A stretch of 64,000 nt of DNA, from the NCBI GenBank assembly GCA_020726335.1, contig DYSU01000004.1, positions 3,747 through 67,746 on the forward strand, given 5' to 3'. The stretch is from Thiomargarita sp. GTDB lineage: Bacteria > Pseudomonadota > Gammaproteobacteria > Beggiatoales > Beggiatoaceae. Every line of letters begins with the position of its first letter. Position 1 is the stretch's first letter. A program made the translations under genes and the position numbers. Of the stretch, positions 27,078 to 35,409 are shown one piece after another. A model generated the notes under the pieces. It ran no database searches. It worked only from the letters and a program-made list of their open reading frames with translations, and was not told where the DNA came from.

Positions 27078-28376
27078 TTAAAAGGTTTTAGAAATACCGA
27101 GTTCGATTTCCCATTGATCCATTTCCAAAAAACCTGTTTGTGGCCCTGTGTTGGGGTTGGTGCCATACACTTTTTCGGAAGGGGAATACATGAACGCGGC
27201 GTTTAATTCCAAGTTTTTGGCCATTTTTTTACCCAAGCCAAAAGTATAATGGCGTTTGCTGACCGCAGGCGCAAGTATATTTATCAAGGCTTGCGTGCCT
27301 TGGAACGCATCAGAGGTGTAGCTGTAACCTGCGCGCAAGGTTAAATCATCGCTGTATTGCCATTGGATGCCGAATTTATAAATATCCATGTCGTCCCAGC
27401 CAAAACCCATGCCATCGCTGGTGCCTAACAAGGTTTGTCCCGGCATAAAAGAAACGTCGGAACGGTTGCCAATGGCTTTGACTTTGTCAAATTGCAATTG
27501 TTGAAAATGGAAAGAAAAAGTTAATGCAGGGGTAATGTCATAAGCAAAGCCGGCATCAATCACAGGCGGAATATCAAAATCACCGTCTTCAGCAAACAAG
27601 CCTTTATAATCATCAAAGGCCGTCATATACAGCTTGGTTTGATAAGACAAACCCAAACGCAATTTGTCGGTCATTTGGCCTGACCAACCGATGCGCCCGC
27701 CCATGCCATAAGAATAATCGGTGCCGTTGTTGGTGACGGATTCAGGGTGTTTTGAAAACGGGATAAACGGTTGTAAACCTTGGGCTTTGAAGGTTTGCAT
27801 GGCAAAAATCGGCGTGATGCCAATGCCGTGATTTTCATTCAATTTGTGGGCATAGGTGACCCCTGCAAACGCTTGTTTCAAATCAATGCCTGTTGGGGTT
27901 GATGGCGTGGTTTGCGGGTAAGCGGGATGGGCAAAATTTTGAAACACGGCGGTGTTTTTATATTCGGTGTTCATGCCGCCGTTGGCACCGATGCTGATGC
28001 CCACGCTGTTGTCGCTGTCAATTGGGTGGTTGTAGGCGATGTGTGGAATTAAAAACAAGGTGTTTTCGCTGTCATAACTGCCTGAGGGAATGGAAGCGGG
28101 GCCTTGTGGGCCGGGAATGGCCGCATTGTTATCCGCAGTAAAACCGCGTTTGGGTGAAAATAAACTCAAACCCAGTTCCAACCGTTCCCCTACAAACACC
28201 ATGGAACCGGGGTTGCTGGCCGCACACATCGCACCAAAACGCATGGCCACACACGCGCCCGCCATGGATTTTGATTTGGGGCCATAACCGTGTGACCAAT
28301 AGCCATTGGTCGCAAATGTTTGACTGGTTTGCATGCCCGCCAAACCCGCCAGCAATAAAGTATATCGTTTTTTCAT
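27078..28376 (-). CDS. FadL/OmpP1/TodX-family outer-membrane transporter
   Basis: 432-aa beta-barrel protein with a signal peptide (MKKRYTLLLAGLAGMQTSQTFA). The mature N-terminus TNGYWSHGYGPKSKSMAGA is a form of the hatch sequence of FadL-type channels, and NPGSMVFVGERLELGLSLFSP is also diagnostic. The C-terminus ends in Phe (ELGISKTF), as expected for an outer-membrane barrel. The family imports long-chain fatty acids or other hydrophobic compounds. RBS AGAAGAAG precedes the start. The 204 nt between its start and the next gene upstream are AT-rich with no clear feature beyond a likely promoter. Confidence 0.92.
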   Translation of the reverse strand: MKKRYTLLLAGLAGMQTSQTFATNGYWSHGYGPKSKSMAGACVAMRFGAMCAASNPGSMVFVGERLELGLSLFSPKRGFTADNNAAIPGPQGPASIPSGSYDSENTLFLIPHIAYNHPIDSDNSVGISIGANGGMNTEYKNTAVFQNFAHPAYPQTTPSTPTGIDLKQAFAGVTYAHKLNENHGIGITPIFAMQTFKAQGLQPFIPFSKHPESVTNNGTDYSYGMGGRIGWSGQMTDKLRLGLSYQTKLYMTAFDDYKGLFAEDGDFDIPPVIDAGFAYDITPALTFSFHFQQLQFDKVKAIGNRSDVSFMPGQTLLGTSDGMGFGWDDMDIYKFGIQWQYSDDLTLRAGYSYTSDAFQGTQALINILAPAVSKRHYTFGLGKKMAKNLELNAAFMYSPSEKVYGTNPNTGPQTGFLEMDQWEIELGISKTF

Positions 28377-28580
28377 TTGACTTCTTCTCTATCCTCTTTA
28401 TGTGGTTTACAGTGAATGTCCTTGATTCATCAAGGCAGACAAACCCGCCCGCAGTATAGCGGAAAGTCAAAAACAGCATTATTGGATAAAAATATCTATA
28501 AATAGAATGAATTAATGATGCAATATTTTTATATTATAACATTCTAATATGGTGAGGCTAAGAGGCCAGCCGTGTTCACT

Positions 28581-30311
28581 TCAGCGGATGAGCCAAATTT
28601 CCATTTGTTGTCCATGGGCTAAAGCCGCCCAGTGATGGGGACAATGGGTTAAAGTGTATTGATGAGCCAAAGGGCGTTCAATTAACGGTTGGTCACAATA
28701 CGGTTGCAATTGCGCATTGGACAAGGTTTCAGGCAATGGCCAAACCAGCATTTCGCTGTAGCCCGCCAAGGCCAGCAACGCCATTTTCTGTTGGGGATGT
28801 TGATAAATCGTGCCATAGACTTCGGCTTGCCAATCAAAATCTTGGCTTGACCACGCTTTTAACACCGCCAAAGAAGCGGGATCGCGTTTGATGTATTGCC
28901 CTAATTTTAAAGGTGTTTTCCACTGTTGGCGGGCTTTGGGGGTTTTATGGCTTAAATCGCAAGCGGCTTTGGCACACACCTGTTGTTGTATTGGCGACGG
29001 CAATTGTTGCGCCTGTTTGGCCAAAAGTTGCCATTGTTGTGTTGCGCCTGAACGCCCCCGCTCTTCCAGCAAACGGGCAAGATTGTAATGCAACAACGGG
29101 TTGTCGTGTCGGCTGGCCAATTGTTGCAACAGCGTGATGGCCGCAGGCCAAGTGTCTGTTGCTAAACCTTCTTTATACAAAATCAACGCCCGCAACGTTT
29201 GAATGGCAACATCATCAGGCGCAAGTTCCCGTGCTTGTTCAATCGCGGCGCGGGCAACATAAATTTCATCGGCATAAAACGCGCTGACGGCTAAATTGAC
29301 CCACGCAGGCACATAATAGGGGTCGGCCTCGCTGGCGGCTTGTAAAAATTCGTGGGCTTTATGCAACAATTGTTTGGCCGTGGTTGATAATGAACCGTTG
29401 CGCGTTGTGCCACTGGGCAAAGCCAGTTGCGCAAGCTGGGTTTGGCTGTCTAACAGCAAAGGCAACCAATAGGTGTACGCTTCGTTGCCCAATTCTTTGC
29501 GCGCTTCTTGTAAATAGCAATAGCCCAAGTTGTTCAATAATTCGCGGGCAGGAAAATGTTGTTGAAAAGCTTGAAAAAAATAAATGGCATCGTCACAGCG
29601 ATCAAACGCGCTGAGGCGTACCCCAAAATAATAAAATTGCAGTTGTTGCAATAATTCGCTCAAGCGTTGTCGCAAGCTGTCGCTGCGGGTATCTGCCGAT
29701 GGATGGCTGTTTTTATCGCTGTCGCTGGGCAGTTGCTGTTGCCAATAGCGAAAAAAATCACGGTTTTGCCCATCGGGCTGTAATAATTTGTCCACGGCAA
29801 AACCCGCCATTGCCGCATAGATAAAACCGCGTTCATCGGCGGCCAATTCTTTGCCGTGGTCAAGGGTTTGTTGAATTTGGGTTTCAATGGTTTTGAAGCC
29901 GTTGATTTGATTGAATAATGAATGATGGTAAAAATCGCCGTTGGCCAAGTGCGCCAGTTCGTGGCCTAAAATAAAAGCCAAACGGGCATGACCCGTGGTT
30001 GGGTCGGCATTGAAAGCCAGATTTAATGCGTGCTGGGATAGAATGATGCTGCCATCGGCCAAAGCCAAGGCCAGCGGTGCATGGTTGTTGGGTGATTTGA
30101 TCACCACCAATTGTGGCCAGCGGTTGAGTTTTTTATCGGCCAGCGCACTGACGCGCTCGAAAATGGTTTGCGCTTGCCGCGCTTGTGGGTGTTGGCTGTC
30201 CAGCCGCCCATATTTTTCAATATAAAATGCGGCTTGATTTTGTTTGGATAAAGGTTCTGCCGCCACGGTTGTCAGCAGAAAAGCACAACATAACGTTAAA
30301 AACCAACGCAT
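28581..30311 (-). CDS. M48-family metalloprotease with TPR region, exported
   Basis: 576 aa. Signal peptide about 1-18. The M48 domain has the zinc motif LGHELAHLANGDF (around residue 120) and a third ligand in GKELAADERG. TPR-like helices follow (RELLNNLGYCYLQEA, AWVNLAVSAFYADEIY, LLHYNLARLLEERGR), as in BepA/YfgC-type periplasmic proteases. A roughly 130-residue C-terminal domain without a recognised family ends the protein. It is the last gene of a three-gene unit after the sigma and anti-sigma genes, each joined by a 1-nt overlap. This suggests a role in envelope quality control or in processing of the anti-sigma factor. Confidence 0.87.
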   Translation of the reverse strand: MRWFLTLCCAFLLTTVAAEPLSKQNQAAFYIEKYGRLDSQHPQARQAQTIFERVSALADKKLNRWPQLVVIKSPNNHAPLALALADGSIILSQHALNLAFNADPTTGHARLAFILGHELAHLANGDFYHHSLFNQINGFKTIETQIQQTLDHGKELAADERGFIYAAMAGFAVDKLLQPDGQNRDFFRYWQQQLPSDSDKNSHPSADTRSDSLRQRLSELLQQLQFYYFGVRLSAFDRCDDAIYFFQAFQQHFPARELLNNLGYCYLQEARKELGNEAYTYWLPLLLDSQTQLAQLALPSGTTRNGSLSTTAKQLLHKAHEFLQAASEADPYYVPAWVNLAVSAFYADEIYVARAAIEQARELAPDDVAIQTLRALILYKEGLATDTWPAAITLLQQLASRHDNPLLHYNLARLLEERGRSGATQQWQLLAKQAQQLPSPIQQQVCAKAACDLSHKTPKARQQWKTPLKLGQYIKRDPASLAVLKAWSSQDFDWQAEVYGTIYQHPQQKMALLALAGYSEMLVWPLPETLSNAQLQPYCDQPLIERPLAHQYTLTHCPHHWAALAHGQQMEIWLIR

Positions 30312-31174
30312 CAGTCAATGACCATCGCCAGTTGTTGTAATTGCCGACTCAAGGTTTCATACAACTTGGGCTGTTCTTTTTGGGGTAATTTTATGACAAG
30401 TTTTTGAATATCTTGAAGTAATTGAACAATGTGGTCATCTGTTTTTAACGCTTCTAGCAGTTGTTCACCACTGTATTGTTGTTGTCGCCAAAAAGTCTCT
30501 TCAACATCGCTGGGCAATTGGCAAACTGTCCACAACAACACCGACCATTCTCCCAATTGTTGATAAGTGGCGGGTAAATCGGGGTTGTTGGCAATGCTTT
30601 TGTTTAACAGCCGTTGTTGACCGATGGCCACGCCGGCCAAAAAAGCTTGGTGGTTGAGGCTGTCGGCTTGGCTGGGGCTAAAACCCAAGGGCGGGTTGTC
30701 TTGGCTGGCGGTCAATAAATAATTTTGTTGACTTAACACGGTTGCCAATGCGGCTTGATGGGGTTTTAGTTGCTGATAAACAGGGTTGTCTACAGGGTGT
30801 AAAATTTTAGGTAATACAATAACTAACAATAAAATACTGAAAACCACGCCCAAGTGATAAGGTTGCCATGTCATCAGTTGTGCGCTTAATTTTTTCCACC
30901 AAGGGATTTTATGCGCGTTTTGGCGCACCACCACAGGCAACGGCAGTTCTTGCATCACACTTTCACTCATTTGCCAAACTTCATAGCATTCATGGCAATG
31001 GTTTAAATGACGCAAAATTTGCTGTGCCTGAGCGGGCTTTAATTCGTTTGCAATAAAGGCGGCTAATTGGGCATCATCAGGGCAATGGCTGGTTTGTGGC
31101 TGGCGGTTGGCGAGCAAACCCAACAGCAGTTGGCAACGTTGCCAGTTGTCGGTTAATAGGGTATCGTTGTTCAT
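30311..31174 (-). CDS. Membrane anti-sigma factor with ZAS zinc finger
   Basis: 287 aa. The N-terminal cytoplasmic zf-HC2/ZAS domain carries the H-x3-C-x2-C motif in HLNHCHEC (about residues 57-64), preceded by SHCPDDAQLAAFIANEL. One membrane segment follows (about 109-128, VVFSILLLVIVL). A periplasmic domain of about 150 residues has no recognised family. It would bind and hold the adjacent sigma factor until an envelope signal releases it. Its ATG overlaps the sigma gene stop by 1 nt, and its stop overlaps the protease ATG by 1 nt. Confidence 0.83.
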   Translation of the reverse strand: MNNDTLLTDNWQRCQLLLGLLANRQPQTSHCPDDAQLAAFIANELKPAQAQQILRHLNHCHECYEVWQMSESVMQELPLPVVVRQNAHKIPWWKKLSAQLMTWQPYHLGVVFSILLLVIVLPKILHPVDNPVYQQLKPHQAALATVLSQQNYLLTASQDNPPLGFSPSQADSLNHQAFLAGVAIGQQRLLNKSIANNPDLPATYQQLGEWSVLLWTVCQLPSDVEETFWRQQQYSGEQLLEALKTDDHIVQLLQDIQKLVIKLPQKEQPKLYETLSRQLQQLAMVID

Positions 31175-32016
31175 TAAAGTAACTCACGCAGTTCTTGTTC
31201 TAAATTGCAAGATTGAAATGCTTTTAATAGGCGACTGAGCAAACGGCGATGACGGCCTTGCACTTGGTTGGTGTTCAAATGTAATCGCCTGCCCGCTTCA
31301 GTCACTTGTAATCCTTCCTGATAAATCAGCCGCAACAATAAATATTCTTCACTGCTGAGGGTCAACAAAGGTTTTAATTGGGTTAACCACAGGTCTAATT
31401 GCGGCGTAATGGCCTGTTGTCTCGTGTTTTCATTGTTATCATTAGTCAAATAATCCAGCAATTGAAACAACAAGTTGCTGAGTTGATCCACTTGTGATTG
31501 CTCTAAACAATCGGCAGGGTTGAGTTCTGCACTGACAGGTTCATCAATGTTTTCATTTTCAACCGAGAGGAATTGTTTGCGTTCTTTAAGTTTCTCTCGG
31601 CTTAAAATTTCCAATACCACCGTTTTAACAAAATCTGCTTGTAGGCCGCAGGTTCTGGCTTCATCGGTCAATAAATGGGTCGCTTCTTGGCGATTAATCC
31701 CTTTGACACACAATAAAAAATAGGCTTTTTTCCAAAATGCACCGCGTTGGTTAATCCACTTTGGCACATGCGGCACTTCGCCAATTTTGCGACAAAAATC
31801 AGTGATTAACCTATTGGCCGTCACGCTGATAAAGGCAGTAAACCCCCGACCTTGGTATTCACGGATACGCCGCCATTGGTTGACCTCTAATTTATCCAAC
31901 AAATAATCTAAAGCTTGATCAGCCAATTGACCATCATAAGGAAAACGTTTATTGGCAATGCGCTCTAAATATTGCCAATGTTGAAACACCAATGCCTTAG
32001 CTTCCTCTGGAGACAT
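31174..32016 (-). CDS. Divergent ECF-like sigma-70 family RNA polymerase sigma factor
   Basis: 280 aa. The N-terminal region (EYQGRGFTAFISVTANRLITDFCRK) fits sigma region 2, with a core-binding and -10 melting helix. The C-terminal SSEEYLLLRLIYQEGLQVTE...LHLNTNQVQGRHRRLLSRL is a sigma region 4 helix-turn-helix. The spacer between regions 2 and 4 is longer than in most ECF factors (typical length about 190 aa). It is paired with a ZAS anti-sigma gene, the standard ECF arrangement. The start at 32016 has a weak AAGAAAG site upstream. No GGAAC promoter element was found just before this gene. Confidence 0.8.
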   Translation of the reverse strand: MSPEEAKALVFQHWQYLERIANKRFPYDGQLADQALDYLLDKLEVNQWRRIREYQGRGFTAFISVTANRLITDFCRKIGEVPHVPKWINQRGAFWKKAYFLLCVKGINRQEATHLLTDEARTCGLQADFVKTVVLEILSREKLKERKQFLSVENENIDEPVSAELNPADCLEQSQVDQLSNLLFQLLDYLTNDNNENTRQQAITPQLDLWLTQLKPLLTLSSEEYLLLRLIYQEGLQVTEAGRRLHLNTNQVQGRHRRLLSRLLKAFQSCNLEQELRELL

Positions 32017-32140
32017 AAACGGTTCTTTCTTCTAAGTTAAAAACTATAGACGCAATGTTGATAAAACTTGTCGTCAACATCAGGCACAAATAAAAGCGCA
32101 GTATAAGCGGTTTATGGCGGATTTTAAAATCAATCAACTT

Positions 32141-32180
32141 AAGAAAAAATACTACCTTCGGTAAAATACCGAGGGTAGTA
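32141..32180 (-). terminator. Strong Rho-independent terminator
   Basis: A 14-bp stem (32180-32150 read on the minus strand, arms CTACCCTCGGTA and TACCGAAGGTAG with one G-T wobble, 3-nt loop) is followed by ATTTTTTCTT. It ends transcription from the Cys-rich gene and/or the small RNA, and insulates the sigma-factor operon that starts at 32016. The remaining bases 32017-32140 hold the presumed promoter region of the sigma gene; no clear -35/-10 pair stands out there. Confidence 0.8.
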
Positions 32181-32241
32181 GTAGGCAAGGTTAAGGCAGG
32201 TTTAAGAGGGAGGTTCATCCCCATGCGTGGGGAGTGCTGTA
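32142..32241 (-). ncRNA. Candidate small RNA of about 100 nt carrying a solitary CRISPR-like hairpin and an intrinsic terminator
   Basis: Between the sigma gene and the Cys-rich gene the minus strand shows a complete small transcription unit. A promoter-like pair (TTGACT, 16 nt, TAAAAC) places a start near 32241. The transcript would begin with the hairpin CCCCACGCATGGGG, continue through an unstructured C-rich stretch (AACCTCCCTCTT, able to pair with Shine-Dalgarno sequences), and end at a 14-bp stem followed by TTTTTTCTT. No open reading frame of note lies inside. The alternative is that this is only the 3' region of the Cys-rich gene transcript. No known RNA family was recognised. Confidence 0.45.
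32212..32239 (-). repeat. Solitary type I-E-like CRISPR repeat
   Basis: Read on the minus strand this 28-nt segment has the type I-E repeat architecture: a short 5' part (CAGCACT), the palindromic core CCCCACGCATGGGG with a 5-bp stem, and the 3' handle GATGAACC. The usual repeat is 29 nt with a slightly longer stem, so this one appears shortened. I saw no second copy within the next several hundred bases on either side and no cas gene in the window. It may be a relic, or a chance hairpin used by the small RNA. Confidence 0.4.
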
Positions 32242-32247
32242 ACGCCA

Positions 32248-32275
32248 GTTTTATGATTTATATGATAAAAGTCAA
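32248..32275 (-). promoter_or_regulatory. Candidate sigma-70 promoter for the small RNA
   Basis: On the minus strand TTGACT (32275-32270) is followed after 16 nt by TAAAAC (32253-32248), matching 5/6 and 4/6 consensus positions. The surrounding 100 bases are AT-rich. The predicted start falls 0-3 nt before the CRISPR-like repeat. Prediction by eye only. Confidence 0.4.
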
Positions 32276-32343
32276 GCCATATTTGTGAAAAACAGTTTAG
32301 CTGAAAATATAAATGAGACGATGAATCATTTCAAATAGATGAA

Positions 32344-32613
32344 CTATTTGCCTTCGGCTTTAGCGCGGCATTCGTCATAACTTTTTTTACATTTCGTATC
32401 CAAACAACTTAACTCATCAGGAGGTGTTTTGGCACTTTTTTTACAATCGCTTTGGCAGCCACTGTATTGTTTTGAACAAACTTTCAAAGCTTTTTCCAAT
32501 TCGGGATTACTGACAGCCCATGTGGTGGTAGGTACAACTGTCGTCATGGTCAACATCAAAGCCATCGCCATCACTGACATAACCTGATATACTCTATTGT
32601 TGTGCGATTTCAT
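32344..32613 (-). CDS. Small cysteine-rich secreted protein
   Basis: 89 aa. A signal peptide (VMSVMAMALMLTMTTVVPTTTWA) is followed by a mature peptide of about 55 residues with six cysteines (VCSKQYSGCQSDC ... LSCLDTKCKKSYDEC), enough for three disulfides or a metal site. The mature part is lysine-rich. AAGGA lies 7 nt before the ATG. I do not recognise the family. It is on the same strand as the sigma/anti-sigma/protease operon, upstream of it but separated by a terminator. A GGAAC element upstream suggests that the ECF factor may control it. Confidence 0.75.
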   Translation of the reverse strand: MKSHNNRVYQVMSVMAMALMLTMTTVVPTTTWAVSNPELEKALKVCSKQYSGCQSDCKKSAKTPPDELSCLDTKCKKSYDECRAKAEGK

Positions 32614-32639
32614 AACTATGTCCTTATCAATTTCAGCTA

Positions 32640-32666
32640 TAACCTATACAGAGCAAGTCATGTTCC
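32640..32666 (-). promoter_or_regulatory. Candidate ECF-type promoter of the Cys-rich gene
   Basis: On the minus strand GGAAC (32666-32662), the hallmark -35 element of many ECF sigma factors, lies 16 nt before AGGTTA/TATAGG, about 30 nt ahead of the ATG at 32613. The -10 part is not a clear match to any known ECF class. Link to the neighbouring sigma factor is inference from proximity. Confidence 0.35.
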
Positions 32667-32866
32667 AGTCGATTTTCGCCTTTTCCATAATAAGCATGTT
32701 TAATTTAATTAATTGATAATTATAAAAACAATGATCATAAAACCTTATCTTTTAACAGTGAATTCAAATCACAACCCGTTGCAAAAAGCGTAAAGCTTAG
32801 CCCCTATTTGCAATATTCAAAGCCTGTCAAGCAGATAGATAAACCATTCTCAAACAACAACTCAAT

Positions 32867-33511
32867 ATGATAAAAGCCATTTTTTTTGACCTAGACGGCA
32901 CATTGGCCGATACTGCGCCTGATTTGGCTTTTGCGCTCAACTGGGTACGCCAACGACAAGGCCACGCCCCATTGCCTTACAGCGCGATACGCCCTTGGGT
33001 TTCCCATGGGGGGCGTGAAATGATTCGCCGCAGCTTTGGTTCATTGGCACAAAGTGAAGAAACCTTGTTGTGGCAGACTTTAATCACCGTTTATCGCCAA
33101 CACATCGCCGCGCAAACCCAATTATTCAACGGCATGGCGCAAGTGCTGGCCCACATCGAAAACCAACAAAAAAAATGGGGTGTGGTCACCAACAAATCAC
33201 AGGCGTTGACAGAACCTTTAATGTGCGCGCTCAACTTACAGCATCGCAGCACCGTCACCGTCAGCGGCGACAGCTTAAAACACAAAAAACCCCATCCCGA
33301 GCCGCTCTATTATGCCTGCAAACAAGCCCAATGCCATCCCAACCAATGCTTGTATGTCGGTGATGCGTTGCGCGACATCCAAGCAGGCCGCGCCGCAGGC
33401 ATAAAAACCGCTGCCGCCGCTTTTGGCTATCTGGATGTCAACGACAACATTCAGCAATGGGGCGCAGATTACATCATCAACCAACCTTTAGATTTATTGG
33501 CCTATATCTGA
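32867..33511 (+). CDS. gph: HAD-family phosphatase: phosphoglycolate phosphatase / MupP
   Basis: 214 aa. HAD motif I FFDLDGTLADTAPD, motif II VVTNKSQ, motif III Lys in KHKKPHPEPL and motif IV YVGDALRDIQAG are all intact. The cap domain fits the Gph group, in which the Pseudomonas-type members act as MupP (MurNAc-6-phosphate phosphatase, peptidoglycan recycling) and others as phosphoglycolate phosphatases. Sequence alone does not separate these. The stop codon overlaps the trmB ATG by 1 nt. The 253 nt upstream to the divergent Cys-rich gene are AT-rich, with no convincing sigma-70 promoter identified. Confidence 0.88.
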   Translation: MIKAIFFDLDGTLADTAPDLAFALNWVRQRQGHAPLPYSAIRPWVSHGGREMIRRSFGSLAQSEETLLWQTLITVYRQHIAAQTQLFNGMAQVLAHIENQQKKWGVVTNKSQALTEPLMCALNLQHRSTVTVSGDSLKHKKPHPEPLYYACKQAQCHPNQCLYVGDALRDIQAGRAAGIKTAAAAFGYLDVNDNIQQWGADYIINQPLDLLAYI

Positions 33512-34218
33512 TGGACAAAATTGAACACCCGCGCACCGTGCGCAGTTTTATTCGCCGCAATGGACGGCTGACCCATGGCCAACAACAGGCATTGAATGAA
33601 GCGTGGTCACGCTATGGCATTGAATTCAATGGATTTTTAGATTTATCGGCTCTTTTTCAAAATCAAAACCCTTGCTGGCTGGAAATCGGTTTTGGCATGG
33701 GCGACAACTTGTTACACAGGGCAGCACAAAATCTTAACCACAATCACCTTGGCATTGATGTCCATTTACCCGGTATTGGCCGTTTATTACACCATATAAA
33801 AGAACAACAACTCAATAACCTGCGCATTGTCAATGGCGATGCGTCGCAATGGCTCAGCCACCTGCCCGATGCCTGTTTAGCGGGGGTTTATCTGTTATTT
33901 CCCGACCCATGGCCCAAGAAAAAACACCACAAACGCCGCATCGTGCAACCGCCTTTTGTTCAACTGCTCAGGCAAAAACTGCAACCTTGCGGTGTTTTTC
34001 ACTTGGCGACCGATTGGCAAGCCTATGCGCAACACATGTTGACGGTGATGGAAAATGAAGAGGGTTGGCGCAATTTAGCAGGCCAAGGCCAGTATTCACC
34101 GCGACCTGCACGGCCTTTGACCAAATTTGAACAACGCGGCCTGCGCCTTGGCCACGGCATTTGGGATTTATGCTATCAAAAAGATGACGATTGCAACAGC
34201 ACCGTTGCCACCACATAA
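33511..34218 (+). CDS. trmB: tRNA (guanine-N7-)-methyltransferase TrmB
   Basis: SAM-dependent enzyme making m7G46 in tRNA variable loops. The characteristic N-terminus RTVRSFIRRNGRLTHGQ, the SAM motif EIGFGMGDNL and YLLFPDPWPKKKHHKRR are all present. The ATG at 33511 overlaps the gph stop (TGATG), giving 235 aa, the usual length; a longer frame begins 54 nt earlier inside gph. The last 43 nt overlap the convergent acpS gene, so both C-termini share DNA. Confidence 0.95.
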   Translation: MDKIEHPRTVRSFIRRNGRLTHGQQQALNEAWSRYGIEFNGFLDLSALFQNQNPCWLEIGFGMGDNLLHRAAQNLNHNHLGIDVHLPGIGRLLHHIKEQQLNNLRIVNGDASQWLSHLPDACLAGVYLLFPDPWPKKKHHKRRIVQPPFVQLLRQKLQPCGVFHLATDWQAYAQHMLTVMENEEGWRNLAGQGQYSPRPARPLTKFEQRGLRLGHGIWDLCYQKDDDCNSTVATT

Positions 34219-34565
34219 TGGCGTTCATCGCTCAAGCTCAGATGGGCTTGCGTGATCTGCTGTTGTTGGCAAAGCTGTTGTGCCGTGGCAAAAAACTGCA
34301 ACAGCGGCTTGCCCCGTACATCGTGGCTGATGGCGATATGGGCAAAATGCAAACCGTGCTGAAACCCCGTGCCAAAGGCTTTGGCGCACGCTTCTTTGGC
34401 GGCAAACCGTTTGGCCAAGAACACCGCTTGCCGTTCAGGCTTTTGCTGGGCAAAATCCAATAATTCTGCTGGGGCTAAAATCCGCGCCGCCAAGTTTAAG
34501 TTTTTGGCCAAGATTTTTTCAATGCGTTGAATTTCAACCATATCCACGCCAAGACCCACAATCAT
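34176..34565 (-). CDS. acpS: Holo-[acyl-carrier-protein] synthase
   Basis: 129-aa phosphopantetheinyl transferase activating acyl carrier protein. Motifs: [13 protein letters not shown] (N-terminal metal site) and [16 protein letters not shown] (catalytic Glu/Lys). The length is typical. It overlaps pdxJ by 4 nt (ATGA), reproducing the pdxJ-acpS pair known in many gammaproteobacteria. Its 3' end overlaps trmB antisense by 43 nt. Confidence 0.95.
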   Translation of the reverse strand: MIVGLGVDMVEIQRIEKILAKNLNLAARILAPAELLDFAQQKPERQAVFLAKRFAAKEACAKAFGTGFQHGLHFAHIAISHDVRGKPLLQFFATAQQLCQQQQITQAHLSLSDERHYVVATVLLQSSSF

Positions 34566-35290
34566 CGCACCGCCTGTATCAACGCTCTCATCTCACGCAC
34601 CGCGTTTTCCAAACCGAGAAACAACGCCCGCGCAATGATCGCATGGCCGATGTTCAGCTCTCTCAATGAAGGGATTTGGGCAATCGCCCCCACATTTTGA
34701 TAATTCAGCCCATGGCCTGCGTTCACTTGCAAACCCGCTTGGTGTGCTTGCGTCACAGCGGCGATAATGCGTTGATATTCATCGCGTTGCGCCTGTCCTG
34801 TGCTGCCGGCAAAGCGACCTGTGTGAATCTCAACAGTGGTTGCGTTGACTGCAACAGCGGCGGCGATTTGTTCGGGATCAGGGTCGATGAACAGCGACAC
34901 TTCCACATTGGCCGCCGCCAGCCGTTGACAGGCCGCTTGAATTTTGTCCAATTGATCTGCGACATCCAAACCGCCTTCCGTGGTCAGCTCTTCGCGCCGC
35001 TCTGGCACTAAACAACAATTTTCGGGTCGCAGGGCTTCGGCAAACGTCAGCATGTTTTCGGTTACGGCCATTTCTAAATTCATGCGCGTCACCTGCACTT
35101 GTTGAATTAAACGCACATCGCGTTCTTGAATATGTCGCCTGTCTTCGCGCAAATGCAAAGTGATGGCATCAGCACCCGCTTGTTCGGCCAAAATCGCCGC
35201 TTGCACAGGGTCAGGATAACGGGTGCCACGCGCTTGACGCAAGGTGGCGATGTGGTCAATATTGACCCCAAGTAATAATGGATGGTTCAT
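34562..35290 (-). CDS. pdxJ: Pyridoxine 5'-phosphate synthase
   Basis: TIM-barrel enzyme joining 1-deoxyxylulose-5-phosphate and 3-amino-2-oxopropyl phosphate to form pyridoxine phosphate. Family hallmarks are [21 protein letters not shown] at the N-terminus and [17 protein letters not shown]. The C-terminal [19 protein letters not shown] is complete. The 242 aa are normal. It is followed by acpS with a 4-nt overlap and is divergent from hemH. Confidence 0.96.
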   Translation of the reverse strand: MNHPLLLGVNIDHIATLRQARGTRYPDPVQAAILAEQAGADAITLHLREDRRHIQERDVRLIQQVQVTRMNLEMAVTENMLTFAEALRPENCCLVPERREELTTEGGLDVADQLDKIQAACQRLAAANVEVSLFIDPDPEQIAAAVAVNATTVEIHTGRFAGSTGQAQRDEYQRIIAAVTQAHQAGLQVNAGHGLNYQNVGAIAQIPSLRELNIGHAIIARALFLGLENAVREMRALIQAVR

Positions 35291-35409
35291 GATTTTATAC
35301 AGAATTGAAGGCGAAACAGGCGGCTGATGATACGAAAAAACCTGTTAAAATGCAAACCAACATCAGCGAATCTGTTTGTCATCAATCAGCATCAAATTTT
35401 GGCAAAAAT

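Noticed and set aside
32212-32239. A CRISPR array
   Set aside because: Only one repeat-like unit is present, with no periodic copies and no cas genes, so it is reported as a solitary repeat.
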